DNA of 64,000 nucleotides from the NCBI GenBank assembly GCA_016785225.1, contig JAFBJZ010000354.1:2766001-2830000 (forward strand). Direction: 5' to 3'. Shown in pieces: positions 11,671 through 24,639 of this stretch. Below the pieces are notes generated by a model. The model had not been told where the DNA came from, made no database searches, and saw only the letters and a list, made by a program, of their open reading frames with translations. Position 1 is the stretch's first letter. Every line of letters starts with the position of its first letter. The DNA comes from Psettodes erumei (taxonomy: Eukaryota > Chordata > Actinopteri > Pleuronectiformes > Psettodidae). The position numbers were made by a program, and so were the translations under genes.

Positions 11671-12712
11671 GCCATCATGTACTATTCAGTTAGGAAGAGA
11701 GAGAAATGAGGGGAACAGAGAGGAACATAAAAAGCATTGTACAAGTGTTTTTAAAAGCTTCTTGTCTTTTATTTTTCATGTTTTTTCATGTGAAGGAGGC
11801 GGGAAGATATAATGAATCATTTAATTTCCTTTTGATTGTAGGTACTGGGTTGCGTGGGCTTAGAGGTAGATGACAGGGAGCGAGGGACTGCGGGACAGCG
11901 TGGAAATGTGGCGGCGAGCCACTTTGATGCCGTTTCAGAACGGAGCGCCAAGTCAAAGCTATTTGACAGAGTCAGGAAAGTGTGGTTGCCACACACACAC
12001 ACACCCAAAACAGGCAAATAAACTCTCTGGCAGAAACCCCAGCCTCGTCCCCGGCGAAAACAAATAAACGCACACGCCACGTGAGTTTCTCTCGGCCCGT
12101 GACGTCCTGAAACCTTCAAAATGAAAGACAGGAGTTTGGAGGTAATCCTGTTAGGATTTCAATAAGAGCAACATCAAAATGCGTTAATTTTACGCTGAAT
12201 AGCAGCGTTCGAGTCCGCGCGCACGTATTGTTGAGATCTGACGGAATTCCTCCCGTGTGAAGTGAGGAAGAATAATTAGCCTTGAGTCAATGACATTAAT
12301 AAACAGCAGCCGTCCAGGAGAGATCTTCAGAGCTGGATGTGGACGCAACACATTTCTGGACACGTTTCTCCTTCTTTTCGTCAAGGAAATGAGGGGGCAC
12401 ATCACCGGGTCTTTGATGGCCCCTCCCAAGACAGTTACAAATGGGCATGGAGGTGGGGTGCGAGGGCTGGTAAGGGGTGGGGGGAAGGTGGATGAGCGGG
12501 ATGCGGATGGAGATGGGGATGGGGAGTCCCACCGGTCCACTATACCCCAGATTCATCATTAATCACTCCTGCTGAGCCCTTCAAACCCTCCCATCCCTCC
12601 GTACCACCCCGGTCTTCCACCTATAAGACCCAGTCCCCAAGGTGATGGCAACCCATCCCTACTGCCCTCAACCCCCCCCACTCCAACCCAACATCAGCAC
12701 CACCCATAACAC

Positions 12713-12910
12713 TTGCCCCCTCCTATAAACAACAATTTCTCCCATCTAGCATCTCAGGAAAGTCACCCTTCTTTGTCTCTTCATCTCTTTCACTGTGTTC
12801 ATATCCCCGCACCACCACCCACCTCCTTACCCCTCTCTCACTCTCCATCTGTGTCTGACCCCCCCCCACTACTTTTTCTCTCTCCTTCTCGTTTTCTCCC
12901 TCTCTCTTTG
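12713..12910. repeat. C/T-rich low-complexity tract
   Basis: Long stretch dominated by C and T with CCCCCCC and TCTCTC runs. The open frames over it are low complexity and not credible genes. Confidence 0.7.
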
Positions 12911-12939
12911 AGACAAATGGGTTTTAATAAAAGCTGACA

Positions 12940-13120
12940 GAGCGATGAAATTAAAGGAGGGCATCCCGTGGCCAAGCTATAGCTCCAGCCTGAGTGTGGC
13001 ACTGACATATTTAAAACAGGGCCTTAATTCAGTAGCCTGCCTGTGTCTTACATCACCAAGGCTCCTCGGAGTTATCAGAGTCATTATTACTGCCTGACAC
13101 TGTATTGTTGTTGTAAAAAA
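12940..13120. promoter_or_regulatory. Candidate CNE
   Basis: Begins right after the pyrimidine tract and runs as unique sequence with GATGAAATTAAAGG, CCTTAATTCAGTAG and GAGTCATTATTACTG. The abrupt change from low complexity to balanced composition is the main evidence. Confidence 0.35.
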
Positions 13121-13379
13121 AAAATCATAGTTACAACTGGCACCAGAGGAGACAAGCATTTAGCAGCCCCCTTTGTCCTTGTGCCAACAGTGACCCCTAT
13201 AAAACAGTTTATTCCATTGACCCTATTAGCAGATATTAGGCCCCATCTCCCATGTTGCCTCATTACAGCCCCGCATCATAAAGAAAGGGGGTTGGGATGG
13301 AGGAGGTGGTCGGAGACAGCGAAGGCAAGCGCGCGTCTTTTCCGAGGGAACCCTTCCATAAGGAATAACTGACACGCGG

Positions 13380-13510
13380 GACTTACCCACGCCTCGGGAG
13401 CTCTCGCTCCACGTTAGAAAGCATTGTTTTGTTGGATTACGGGGTGAGGAGGGGAATCTAATCCCCTAATTTTTAATCTCTCCTGATTCCACAGCGGTGC
13501 GTGTGGGACT
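13380..13510. promoter_or_regulatory. Candidate CNE with repeated TAATC cores
   Basis: Contains GGGGAATCTAATCCCC (an inverted GGGG-CCCC pair around TAATC) followed by CTAATTTTTAATC. TAATCC is the core bound by OTX/bicoid-type homeodomains. Texture-based call. Confidence 0.28.
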
Positions 13511-14141
13511 GTGTGTGTGTGTGGGGGGGGGTTTGCTTCCCTCAAACAGCTTGGGTAGGTGGGTTATGGGGGGAGGGGTGACATGAAAAAAGAAGCTTTC
13601 TTAACAAAGGCCTTGTGATATTATTGCTGGGTCTTGACTCTATCACTGTGAGAACAACAAGGGACGTCTTTAAACATTTTTTTTAAGTCAACACTTCTAT
13701 AACTCACTCATGAAATCCCGAGATGCTAAAAAGTACTCTGCAAAGTTCCCGAACTCAAAATATCGAGAGTACAATCGAGAGCAGGAAGACAACAGCTTAC
13801 TACCTTGGAACAGGAATAATTCCAATCCTATTTGTAGGCCGTGCGCTACGCAACATTTGAAATCGTGAGGTGACGGTGATAACGTATCTTTCTTCCGAAA
13901 CATTTCTGCTTTGTCATTTCATGCCCTCGCCACCATGTGTCTGGGTGTGTGGATAATTTCTCAGACAGCTTACGGTGACAGGCGTTCGGGACGGAGGGAT
14001 AAGTTGTCTGGGAGCTCATCCCTATAATCTGTGAAGGATATACAGGGTCTCCCCAGGCGGACTTGCAGGGACTGTTCACCTACAGCATTAGCTAAATAAG
14101 ATTAGGAGCTGGACTGGAACACAAATACTCACTGTGGGCGA

Positions 14142-14166
14142 ATATATATATATATGAGTATATATA
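14142..14166. repeat. (TA)n microsatellite
   Basis: AT dinucleotide run, interrupted by one GAG. Confidence 0.85.
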
Positions 14167-14309
14167 AAAATCACATAAGGGAAAAATACAGTTAACACCT
14201 TTCGCAATTGAATTTCAAAATCCAGTTGAGGCATAAAATGTAAGAGGGGAGAGGAGGGACATCAAACCTCCGACTGGGTTCAACTGAAGGCCCCTTTCAA
14301 ATGTAAAGT

Positions 14310-14580
14310 TTACTGTGGAGCTGGCGGGAGCGCGAGCAGGAAGGGATGGAAACGGGGCTGGAGGAGGGAGGGCAGCCGCGGCAGACGCGGGGAGTTAGAA
14401 ATCATTGCGTCCATTGACAAAGTAACCTTGGGCGGCTTCCAGCGCGACTGAGGGAAAGTGAGTGAGCGACGGGGTCTTGGAGCCGGGCCAGGCCGAGCCT
14501 TTTGTGCCAGCAGCCGCCACATTCCAATCAGCCACGGATATTTATACTCCGGGCCTAATTGAAAGGTTGGCTTGTGAACC
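14310..14580. promoter_or_regulatory. Candidate CNE, CpG-richer
   Basis: GC-rich left half (GCGAGCAGG, GCCGCGGCAGACGCGG) passes into CATTCCAATCAGCC, GATATTTATA and GCCTAATTGAAAGG. It could be a short CpG-rich regulatory block. No start codon context or exon was identified. Confidence 0.32.
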
Positions 14581-14610
14581 ATCTGTATGCACCCACACTC
14601 CCCCCTTCAA

Positions 14611-14661
14611 CACACACACACACGTGCGCACACACACACCCACACACAGAGACAGACACAC
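14611..14661. repeat. Degenerate (CA)n repeat
   Basis: CA dinucleotides interrupted by GTGCG, CCC and GAGACAG. Confidence 0.85.
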
Positions 14662-14839
14662 TTCTTAGTGCCTCACTACCGCAGACACAGCCGGCTTTGA
14701 CCCACAGAGGAGGAAGGCCAGACATGCTGCATCTGTAATGGCTAACATCCCAGGAGGCCCAAAACGCAAAGGGTGACTTACGGCAAAACCCTTTCTCCAT
14801 TTCAAAGGTTAAATTTACTATTTGTTTTTGTTTCTTGAT

Positions 14840-16080
14840 ATTTATTTCTCCTAATGAGATTAAGGAAAAAAAACCCCAAAACAAAACAATTCTAGTAGAG
14901 GGAGTTGGCCATTGCCCTGAGCCACTGGCCTACATAATGATACAGAAATATTACACGCACTGTAATGGCTCTAAAATGCAGCTGTAACAAACCACTGAGT
15001 TCACACCTATCAGATATAAACACAACCTTACATTCCAAATAGCCGTTGTCCATTTCAGCAGGACTTAAATTGTTCATAATAGAAACATAAGGCAGACAGG
15101 CATGGGAACTTGACTTTTTTTTATCAGGTGGTAATTTCTACAAAGTGAGCCAACAAACCTGTCGTCAGTGATACTGTGCAGCTGAGGGAGTCTGGCAGTT
15201 GATAAAAGGAACTCAGCGCCAGTGTGAGATAAATGACTTGATGATTGATTACCGCCTAAAGCGGAAAGATGAGCGAAGCGCAAAACCAGTCTGCGTGTCG
15301 ACGTTCGTGTGATGAACATTTTCTCACAGTGCCATCTCTCTATCACACAGCTGCTGCTGTATTTCAGGTGGGTTTTAAAAGTATAGTCCAAAAAACCCCA
15401 AAACAAAACAACAAAAACAGTCTTAATGTTTGTAGAGGCATAATATCCACTCCTCGAACGTACATCTCCTTCAACACTCGCTGCAATAAATCCTGATCAT
15501 GAAGTCAAAAGAATTCAACTCTACGCCTGTCTCATTTGAATTTCTCTGAACAACAATGTCTGACCCTTGCTCTACTTGCGCGCTTTTGGCAGTGATGAGG
15601 AATTAATGCTTTTCTCCACTATGTCACTCACAATCAGAAATGCTGCTGAAAAGTAACAAGAGGTGAAAATAAAAAAAATAGTTGCTCAAAACTGTGCAGT
15701 GAAGCCCTGATCATGTCAGAGAGATGTAAATTGATAATATCCAAATGAATCCAGCATCCAGAATCTGTCATCCTGATGATCATAAATAAAATATTTAGTT
15801 CTAAAGCGAGCCAACATTCACCTCGCCTCAAATCAAATCATAAATACTCGCCTACAAGTTCAACCAACTGACTAACCACATGCCAGACAGCGAGCCAAAA
15901 CCAGGTCCCCGGGGAGCAAGAACAGTGAAACACAAATATCAGACTTCTGTTTCACAACCACTGAAATGCATCATGGGCTCCTGGGATAGAGTAACTAAAC
16001 CCACTGATTAATGCACAATTAGTGTTGTGTTGTGTCAGTTAACAGGACGGGTTGATAGAGTTTGCGGCAGTGGTGAGGAG
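14840..16080. other. AT-rich non-coding DNA
   Basis: No gene or recognised repeat family. AT-rich, with short A-runs (about 14865-14890, 15392-15420, 15670-15680). I see nothing specific in it. Confidence 0.35.
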
Positions 16081-16257
16081 TGTGTTAAAGCTCTCGGCGG
16101 GCATCCAGCTGGCCCTTCGCTCATCCCTGGGACGTGTTAGGCTTCCTCTGCCAGCTGGCACCGGAACAGACCGCCATGTTCATTCATGACAGGCATCTCC
16201 AAAAACTTGTGAAAAACCCGGTGATTCTTGAATGCTCCTTTCACAAAATGCTTTCAA

Positions 16258-16310
16258 AAGGGAAAAAAGAGGAAAAAAAAGAGGAAGAAAAGAAAAAGAG
16301 AAAGAACATC
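16258..16310. repeat. Polypurine (A/G) tract
   Basis: About 50 bp of almost pure A/G on the + strand. Low complexity; frames through it encode Lys/Glu runs that are not credible as a gene. Confidence 0.85.
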
Positions 16311-16319
16311 TTCTCAAGG

Positions 16320-17720
16320 GTTCTAAACCAAGGACATTCGGGGCAACTCAGAAAAGTTTTTTTTTCATCGTGCTGCCCAAAACATTATTTATGTGTGTCG
16401 TGTGTGTCGCTCCTCACATTTACATTGCCTCAAACAGCAGTCAAAAGGGAGAAAAAAAGACACAAACCCTGCGTCGCCGTCATGTGCTATATGCTAATTT
16501 GCGTGCTAAAGTTCGGAGTCTGCGTTTAAAATGGAAAAATGCCAAAATTAAGCACATTTCAACGTGCCAGGTCGAATACATATTCAAATAGTTCAGTTTA
16601 TGAGTAAAGTGCTCAAGTTGTGCAGTGCAACACACAGTCGCAAATATAAAGTCATAGAAAACCAAACTTTTTCTAACTTTTGTCACATGATCAATTTTAG
16701 AAATTACAAAAACCCCACAAAAGTTACACCGACAACTATCTTGTACGTGTCTTTTTTGACAGCGTCAGTGATGGTAAAAAGTATCCTCTGCAAAGATATC
16801 TATCTTTCCTGGGATAAATAGGCAGCCTTTAAAATATCATTTAAGTTTTAGTGATATGTATCCCACATTTTGAATGCTCTGAAGAGCTCTCCTGGACGGC
16901 TGTTATTCTTTAAAAAAGATCATTTACACTGTTAGAATTAAAACGCTGCTGATGCATGAACTGGCAATGTGGCGTATCTCACCAGCTTTCTATATGTTTC
17001 ACAAGGAAATCTTTCCACCTGAAAAGTGACCGAATCTATCGGATAAATCTAGCGGAATAAAAAGTACAGTGTCTCCCTGTGGAATGTAGAGCAGCCGACG
17101 CAAAAAGGGTCACAAAACTGAATTATTCAAGTTGAGTGCAACACTTGAATTAATGTACTTTAGCTCTTGGCCAGTTACACAGTACGCATTATTACTCAGT
17201 CTACACTGTGGAGTATTTGTATACAGTATGGAATTAGGGCAGAGTGAAGCAGCATGTGGACAGAGCAGGCAGCTCCATCCAGGGCCCTGAATCACTGAAT
17301 TTAGGCTTTTTCACCAGGAAACAGCCGCGCTGGCATGCGGCTGCTGGGGAACCGGGGACAGTCTGCCAAATGCAAAATCATCCTCTGTTCTCCCTTGGCT
17401 TGCGCCTGTGAGAAATCAAAACGCCCAACAACAATTAGCACTCTGTTGACACTCTATTCACATCCAACAGTTGATATAGGAAGTGGGCCAAATGATGTAG
17501 AACACAACTTATTGTCTTGCCAAGTGCATCCACTATTATCAGCGGTGGAAATCCATCCACTTGTTATATGAGCCTGCGAAAACAGGTCCACACATTCCAC
17601 TTGGCTCCTACATAAACTGCTGTACATGGATTACTGGCATTGCAAATTTACACTACATACGTAAAGGGGGGGGGCACAAGGGACAGTTAATCCCCAACTG
17701 ATTATATCACTAAGAATATG
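16320..17720. other. Non-coding DNA without clear features
   Basis: Mixed AT-rich sequence with no supported exon, simple repeat array or recognised mobile element. A G-run lies at about 17665-17674. Confidence 0.35.
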
Positions 17721-17739
17721 AACTCGCTGCATGCCTTAC

Positions 17740-17960
17740 AGGTCAAACATACAGCAGCGTGTCCCCCTCCTTTCCATTCAGTAGGAAATCACTGGCTCTA
17801 AGCAATCAGATATACTTCAATAACAACAGAGATAAACAACACTCATCCGGTCTAATCTCTCTGCGGACCACCCAGCTCAATCAATTAATTACCTAGTCTC
17901 TGTGTTTTACTTCAGGGCATTAGAAATGATCTTTAAATATTAATTTGGCTTTGTCCAGGG
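17740..17960. promoter_or_regulatory. Candidate CNE with clustered homeodomain sites
   Basis: Contains CAATCAATTAATTA (17878-17891), GGTCTAATCTC, and AAATATTAATTTGG near 17934-17948. It is flanked by a C-run at about 17974-17984. One of the more enhancer-like islands. Confidence 0.42.
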
Positions 17961-19499
17961 ACTGATGCAAGGGCCCCCCCCCCCACCTGCAGTGGGACAT
18001 CAACCTGAAACAGCCGGAGGAGGGTTCGGGCTGTTTGGCCGACACGCAACCAAAGGAGAAAACACACATTTCGGTTAGATGAGATGCAAATTCTGCAAGA
18101 AAGAGACAAACAGACAAAAGTTTGACGTTGCGAGTGCTGCCGAACGGTGTGGGTGGCTCGTGTTGTGCTGAGTAAGAGAGTGCAACCCACCACAAACTGT
18201 TCAAAGGCCTGAAGTCTGGATTGAGTGAGACCTAATTCGATTATGCCCTTTGATCCACTTTATTAGAGTTGTCATGTGCTCACGGTTCATTTAAAATAGG
18301 TGTTTGAGGCGCTGTTGCAGGTGGGGTTTTTTGTCCTCTTTGTGATTATGTGTATTTTCTATTTGTTTGAAAGTGAAAAAAACAACAAATCAGGGTAAAT
18401 AAAGGGAATTGTCTGACATGACAGAGTAAGGGTACGAAGCCTCGCAGTACATGTCTCCTGACCGGCTGTGGGGCAAACAAACGGGAAATCACAACAACAT
18501 CCGAGTTAAGATCAGGCCCGTGGAAGCGCTGAGCCTTCAGAGGATAGCATCTATCTGCGTTTAGGCTGTCTTGAATAATTAACCCAATACATTTATTTAT
18601 CACTCCTCACCACGGATATACCCAGGTGAGTTGAGTTCCTCTCGGGATGGAGGCTCAGGGAGGAGGCGTGGGGGAGTGGAAGATTCCTCTCCGTTCTCTC
18701 TTCTATCTCTCGCTCTGCATCAATGTTTGTAGCCCAGAGCAGAGGAAGGCAGGAAGGAGAAAAAGAAAAAAAAGCCTCATAGTTGGCCCCTGTCCACTTT
18801 ACCTGCAAAATATCCTGCATCAGCATATTTCCTAGAGTTCCATCGGGCCACAAGCAAAGAGGGGGGGGGGATTGAGGCCGTGAAGCTAATTGGCTGACGC
18901 ATTCCAAACAGTCTAATTTCTGTTTTCTTTAAAATGGCACACGGATGTGAAATCTCTGTGCTGCGCACTTTAACTGTAGTCGAAAAAGATTCATTTCCAC
19001 AGCGCGAGAGTCAAGTGTAGGGTAGCCAAGCTGCAGAGTGGCCCGGTACGTGATAACTCTGCTCAGTTTCAATATTTGTTAGATCGCAGATCTTCAATCC
19101 GGCCCCATGCTGTGATCAAAGACTCCTTTCAACTTCAACCTATATTGAAAACCACAGCATTTGCAAAGACATATGCATAGGTTTTAAACTTAATGTGCAC
19201 ATACAGTATCATCTGAAATGTGGTCATTGATGTTTGTGTTTTAAGATGCGTCCTTCCCTGTCTTGTTATCATATCCTCTGAACCAAGTTCAAGCTGAACT
19301 CCGTTATTTTCTGTGATCTGGGTATATCTGGTGATCATCTTAAGACCCGGCCACGACTTGACCGCATGCCAAAATGAGGGTGTGTGGGTGGGGGTGGGGG
19401 GCAGCGCAAACAGGGAGCAGCTTAACAAATTAACGCTCTGCTGCCAAGTCCTGGGAGGGAGACAGAGAGGCACAGCGGCTCAGCAGCACCCCTGCTTCA

Positions 19500-19690
19500 G
19501 AGACCGAGAAACCCCAGAGGGGTGAGGGGGACGAGGAGGAAGAGGGGAAAAAATAATCGCGAAGGTGGGTAAAGGCATATCGAGGAGCGAGATGAAGAGG
19601 CAGGGGAGATGGAAAAGAGTGAGAGGCAGAGCAGGAGACAGCACAGAAAGGAGGGAACAGAGGAGGCTTGATATGATTTCAATGGAATGT
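19500..19690. repeat. G/A-rich low-complexity region
   Basis: Dominated by GAG/GGA words on the + strand with a few mixed interruptions. No coding support. Confidence 0.5.
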
Positions 19691-20209
19691 TTGTTGACAG
19701 TGCTCCGTGGCCCGGGGCCTTGGGATAAATGATTGAACACTGCGCCTGTCAAAGCCAAAGGATTTCTGTGGGCTTGTGTTTCTCTCCGCGCTCTTTTGCT
19801 GGAGGGAAGGTAGCAGTCAACTAATTGACACAGAATTAAGCATGAAACGCACTAAGCGCAGCCCTCTTCTGCCACGGCTGGCCTCTCCAGCGGAGTGGGG
19901 GGGGGCCTTCCAGCCAGTTAAAGGCTGCAGTTGAAACACGCACGTGGAAAAACACACACACACACACGCTCGTATTAAAATGAAATCGGACACGGGCAAA
20001 TGTGTGGGCAATGAATACATCTGCAAGAAAAGGAGGGGGTAAAAAAAAGAAGATAAACATCCAAGCAGATGGCTCGCTATTCAATTACACGAGATTAGTA
20101 AATCAACGCTTTAACACCCACACGTAAGCAAGCGCACGCGAGCGCATCGGCCGAGGCGAGGAACGCCGGGTACGGGGGGACACGCACAGAGTACATAAGC
20201 AAACAGTAT

Positions 20210-20390
20210 AGACTTCTCTGGTGACAAATTGCTCCATGAGAAAGTAATCCTTCAAGATTAACAGTGTCATTCTCTGCCACACCTTGCATATTATGCTCAG
20301 GGGGCTGCGATCTCAGCCGCGGGCTCCTTGCAAATGGCTTACCGGGCGTGTACTCGTACTAACTGTTTCTGCCGTGCTCTGAAAAGCAAA
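20210..20390. promoter_or_regulatory. Candidate CNE
   Basis: Unique block with TGACAAATTGCTCC, AAGTAATCCTTC, TTGCATATTATGCTC and CTTGCAAATGGC. The last two are POU-like. Texture call. Confidence 0.32.
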
Positions 20391-21149
20391 GCACACGAGA
20401 CACAGAGAGAGAGAGCGAGAGAGAGACTAAACCGAAAAGAGGACAGGGCAAACAACCTGGAGGGACAGTTAAGGAAGGTAAAAAATGTGAGGGAAGACAG
20501 AGCTGGAGAAAGGAGAGAACAAACAACATAAGAGTCAGGCAAAATGTGCGTGTGTGTGGGTGGAGCGGGGGATTGGAAAGGTAACCTGCAGCACAGCGCA
20601 CGGGTAAAACAGGTGGGCCTTTGTTTTCCATACGCTCGCCTGTGATTGAGCAACGCGCGGGTCGATTAAGGTTGAGCGGTGTGGACCTTTAGCTGTAAAT
20701 AAACAGCACTGCCTGCTGCTGCCCAGCCAGCAACGCAGCGGAACACGAGGCGTCTCACCTCATTAAAACTTCGAGCTGCGACAACAAAAACAACATGACT
20801 AAGCAGCGGGTGTGTGGGGTGGGGCACTTTCAAAAAGCAGAAAGAGAGGGGAGGGGCTTGCGCACCTCCTACGGAGGTTGTGGTAATGGTCTGGCAGCTC
20901 CCTCTCCTCCCGCCTCCGCCGGCTGCAGCGGCACGTGAATGCCCTTGTGGAGGAGCTGGAGACAGGAAGAGAAAGGCAGAGGCGCTGAAGGAGGCGAAGG
21001 GAGGCTGTGCGGGTCAAGGGCCAACCCCGTCCTGCTGACTACCGACCAATCAGGAGGGTGTCCTGCTCTGTCTTGGAGGCAGCGGGGGGTGGGGGGGGAC
21101 TGAGGAGGAAGTAAGCAGGGAAAGAGGGAGGGTGGGTGGACTGCAAGGC

Positions 21150-21420
21150 GGATCCCCAGGGTCAATTATCCCCGGGAAGGAGGTACTGCAGCCAACACTC
21201 TGCATCTCATTTGCAAGGCGGCAGCGAAGGTGCACCTGAGCACGGCTGGCGAGCGCCTTGCCATAGCACCGAGGCAATTAATGTCTCCTTTTCAATGACA
21301 TGTGCTTCTCAGGGTGACAGTGGCTGGGCAGCTGTGGGCCGGCCGACCCACGAAAAGAGAAGGCCTTAGCCATGCCTCCCGTCTTCCCACTGAGACTAAT
21401 TTCAGGTAGAAAGCCTCGCC
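21150..21420. promoter_or_regulatory. Candidate CNE
   Basis: Contains GGTCAATTATCCCC, CATCTCATTTGCAAGG and GAGGCAATTAATGTC (around 21271-21285), between G-rich low-complexity sequence on the left and an AC array on the right. Homeodomain and POU-like words with balanced composition suggest an enhancer. Confidence 0.4.
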
Positions 21421-21461
21421 TCTGTTTCGACCAGTTGGAGGGCTTTGGGTTCAAGCCTAAA

Positions 21462-21486
21462 ACACACACACACACACACACACACA
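21462..21486. repeat. (AC)n microsatellite
   Basis: About 25 bp of AC. Confidence 0.95.
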
Positions 21487-21639
21487 AACATGTGTTTAAA
21501 ATGACACATGAGCAACTCTACAAATCACATGCCAGATGAGTGTATCCTACAAAGTGAACATGAGCACAAAGACAGACACACAAACACACAGATGTGCATA
21601 TTTTTTCATGTCCAATTTTCACCCATTTTTTCAATTTTC

Positions 21640-22560
21640 TTTAAGTTAAAAGCAACAACTTCACCTGTGCATCCATCACCTGTGAAGCAGGTTCAACAAC
21701 TTATGGGGGCTACAGGCCCCAACCACATCCAAGCTCCTGAGCTGCTGTCAGCAGTTACACACATCTGCCAAACAAATCCGTCTGTGATGGAGTTCCTATA
21801 AGGTCAGTCACACGCCCCCGACACTGCCTGAATTTTCTGCAAATGTTTTGTCACCAGAAATGCTTCATCCGTCCAGGAGTACACGAGCAACACTAAAAGT
21901 GTGATACCTCAGCAGATCCTCTGGAGGCTGCAGTGTATGTCACCCTGCCACAATATGAACACAACTCATTCTGATGCACGGCAAGCACTGAGCCAAAAAA
22001 TGCTCTTTGGTTTTGTCCTGAATATGACGCTTGAGGAAAGCTCATGGAGTGCTCAGAATGGCCTCGGATGAAAGTGTTGGACGGACGGATCAATGGACCG
22101 AATGCCATCAACATCCTTAAGCCTCGCCATCGAAATGCTTTGCCATCAAATCCTACACAGTAGGGATAAAGTGTGTGTGTGTGTATTTAAAAGCAGCTGC
22201 TGATATTAAAAGGAAAAGCGTGAAGAAGAGAGTAGCTGTAAAATTATAGCAGAGAATACAAGGGGAAGAAAAAATCAATGTTGATGACAGAGAACACAGT
22301 GTGCCCTCAGGCTCCGTTTTCCCTTCATACCCACATCTGTAAATTAAAGACAAAAGACTGAGGAACACTCAGAGAGGAAAGAGAGGTGTCATTTAACAGC
22401 AATATCTGTGTGTCCTCTCTAGATCAACAAGCCCTGAGTACGGCATTGTGCACATGCTGTGTTGAAAGTGTGTTTTTGTTTTCTTACAGCCAAATATGTA
22501 TTTGAGATCACAAATCGTGAGGTGATGAGCCAAATGTGCGGCGGTGCTCTTTTAGATATT
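21640..22560. other. Non-coding DNA, possibly old repeat
   Basis: No gene supported. An acceptor-like site (GTTTTCTTACAG) ends at 22489, but no good donor follows. The part around 21900-22140 has the uneven look of a decayed interspersed repeat, which I cannot assign. Confidence 0.3.
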
Positions 22561-23259
22561 TCTTGACTTGAGCTCTATGAGGCATATTTGCGAATCAGTG
22601 GAAGATGAGGGAGCAGAGAGTGTGCGTTGCCTACACACCGATGTCAGCGAGTGTGTTGCCATGTAATCAAGCCGCGACCTTGTATGTGACCTCATCGCCG
22701 CAGGGCATTGCAGCTAGCAAGGCTAACATGAGGCTAATGAGTGCCATTCATTGCATTTGGGTGCAGAGGAGACATGCAAACGCGCGTGCAGACACACACA
22801 CGCACCGCCGCACACACAAAGAGACACATATTCAACAGATCCATCCTTCCGATCACTGCTCCCTATAGCCCCGGAGCTCACAAAGAAAGCCAGTGTCTCC
22901 CTCAGTGGGTAGTCTGTGCTCTCCTCCCTGACCATCCCCACTCATCCGAGACAGAAATAGACATCGCTTTGCTTCCCTGCTCATTCTCCTAGTCAACTTG
23001 TGGTTGACACACACTGGATGAATGACTACTTCCTCCTGCTCGCCTCGGCCGACTACCGAGGTGCAGTTCCGAGTTGTCGAGCTTGCCGCCGAGAGAGGGG
23101 GGAAAAAAAATAAGGACAAGGGAAGTTGGATTCGGCTCGCGGTGCACAGGGGGAGGGCGAGAGAGATGGAGAGAGCGAGAGCGAGCTTGTGTGCTAGTTT
23201 CTGCAGACACATCACGCGCTTGCACAAACACACACTTGCACGCGCACTGCACAGCGAGC

Positions 23260-23480
23260 TGGCTTTTGACAGTGGCAGAATTATTATGGCGAGGTGAATA
23301 TTACCCCCGTGGGACTTCATTTACCTCCAGCATATTCACTGAGTTTCTCTGTGTTTTACTGCTCCTCATAATCCCAGCCAACCAAACACAGACTCTCACA
23401 CACAGACTCATATCGCCATATCACACACTATTTTTATGTCCATGAGTGTTGTCAGGGTTATTATTGAGATCATTATGGGA
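23260..23480. promoter_or_regulatory. Candidate CNE
   Basis: Contains GGCAGAATTATTATGGCG, GTGAATATTACC, ATCATTATGGGATG and TCATAATCCCAGCC. AT-rich core words in an otherwise balanced block next to C-rich low-complexity DNA. Confidence 0.35.
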
Positions 23481-23689
23481 TGTGGATAGTATTCAGACAG
23501 CCCCCCCACCTCCCCGCTCCCCGCCCTCCCCCTCCAAACCCACCCCCACCTCCTCTTTGTTGCAGTTATGAATCTTGAAGACCTCTTATGAAAGGTTACC
23601 AAAGCTGTCCTACTCCAGCTTCTATTTATCAGTAAAGCACGCAGTCCAATGTAAACACACACACGCACTCGCTGAGGCAGTCTTGTATT

Positions 23690-24150
23690 TCGCTGCTTGC
23701 ATTATTTAATTCTCCTCTTGGTATTTAGATGGTAAAGGTCACTGATGGACTTCTTTTGTTGTGCTGTTTGAGGTCTCTTTTGCCCATTGTGTTAACAAGT
23801 CATTAAAAATTGAGGGAAGCAAGGCAGGCCAGGAGACATTGCATATGTTTGGAAGCATTATTATTATTAAATAATCATGTTTGTCTCCTAAATTGAGAGT
23901 GACTCATGCCACAATATCAGTAATTAGATAAATTATTGATGGGCTAGTGGGGTGGGTGAGAGGATGGTTGGTGGTGGAAATGGAATTGCCAAACCCAATT
24001 ACTGTCTTTCTCTCAGAGTGGCCCCATTAGGGTTGTCACTTAGACCACCAAATGGCGGCACTAATAAAACCGCAACTAGCACTTAACCAGCTTAATTAAT
24101 AGTGAGATGATTAATATTTTAATTGCCGCCGATTAAATACCGCCCGCACA
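23690..24150. promoter_or_regulatory. Strong candidate CNE, about 460 bp
   Basis: Dense homeodomain-type cores: GCATTATTTAATTC, CATTATTATTATTAAATAAT, TAATTAG (23921-23927), AAATTATTGATGG, TTAATTAA (24092-24099) and GATTAATATTTTAATTG. There is no microsatellite inside and no coding signature. This is the clearest extended AT-core-rich, non-repetitive island in the left half and is typical of enhancers near developmental genes. Confidence 0.48.
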
Positions 24151-24639
24151 GAGAGGGAAGGTTTACAAGAGCGATCCCTGCTCGAAAATGTCGAGCGCGT
24201 CATGTTTCACACGTTTGCTCACGCTGACTCTAATGTAGAAGCAGCGCCGGCCACATGTGAAGAGATGTCTCGACGTCGAAGACACGTCCATAACTTAACC
24301 CGCCTGTGACAAATACACTATTTACTACACCTTTTAACAGACTCTTTATTGGCTGCAATTCCTATCATGAGGTTGTGCTGGCATATAGTTGTGTATAGTT
24401 TACTAAGTAAAAATCACACAGTAGCATTCAACTTCCATGTTGCCCTCTGCAAAGAAAGGACAGACCACACCTGAGCGAGCACAATACCCCTGGGTCTCAT
24501 GCCTGCCATCGGCGCTGCGAGGCACCTGCGCACACCGACGCACACACTCACGTACGCCACAGTAAAAAGTGACTATCCCTCTTCTGCTAATACCCATCAA
24601 CCCCCTCTCTCAGGAGGCCGCGGTGTCTACCATCCCCAA

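Noticed and set aside
11131..11709. 192-codon plus-strand open frame
   Set aside because: Ser/Leu/Phe-rich translation of C/T-rich DNA without recognisable motifs.
22490..22521. Block after the acceptor-like GTTTTCTTACAG
   Set aside because: No acceptable donor follows nearby. Acceptor-like sites are common by chance.
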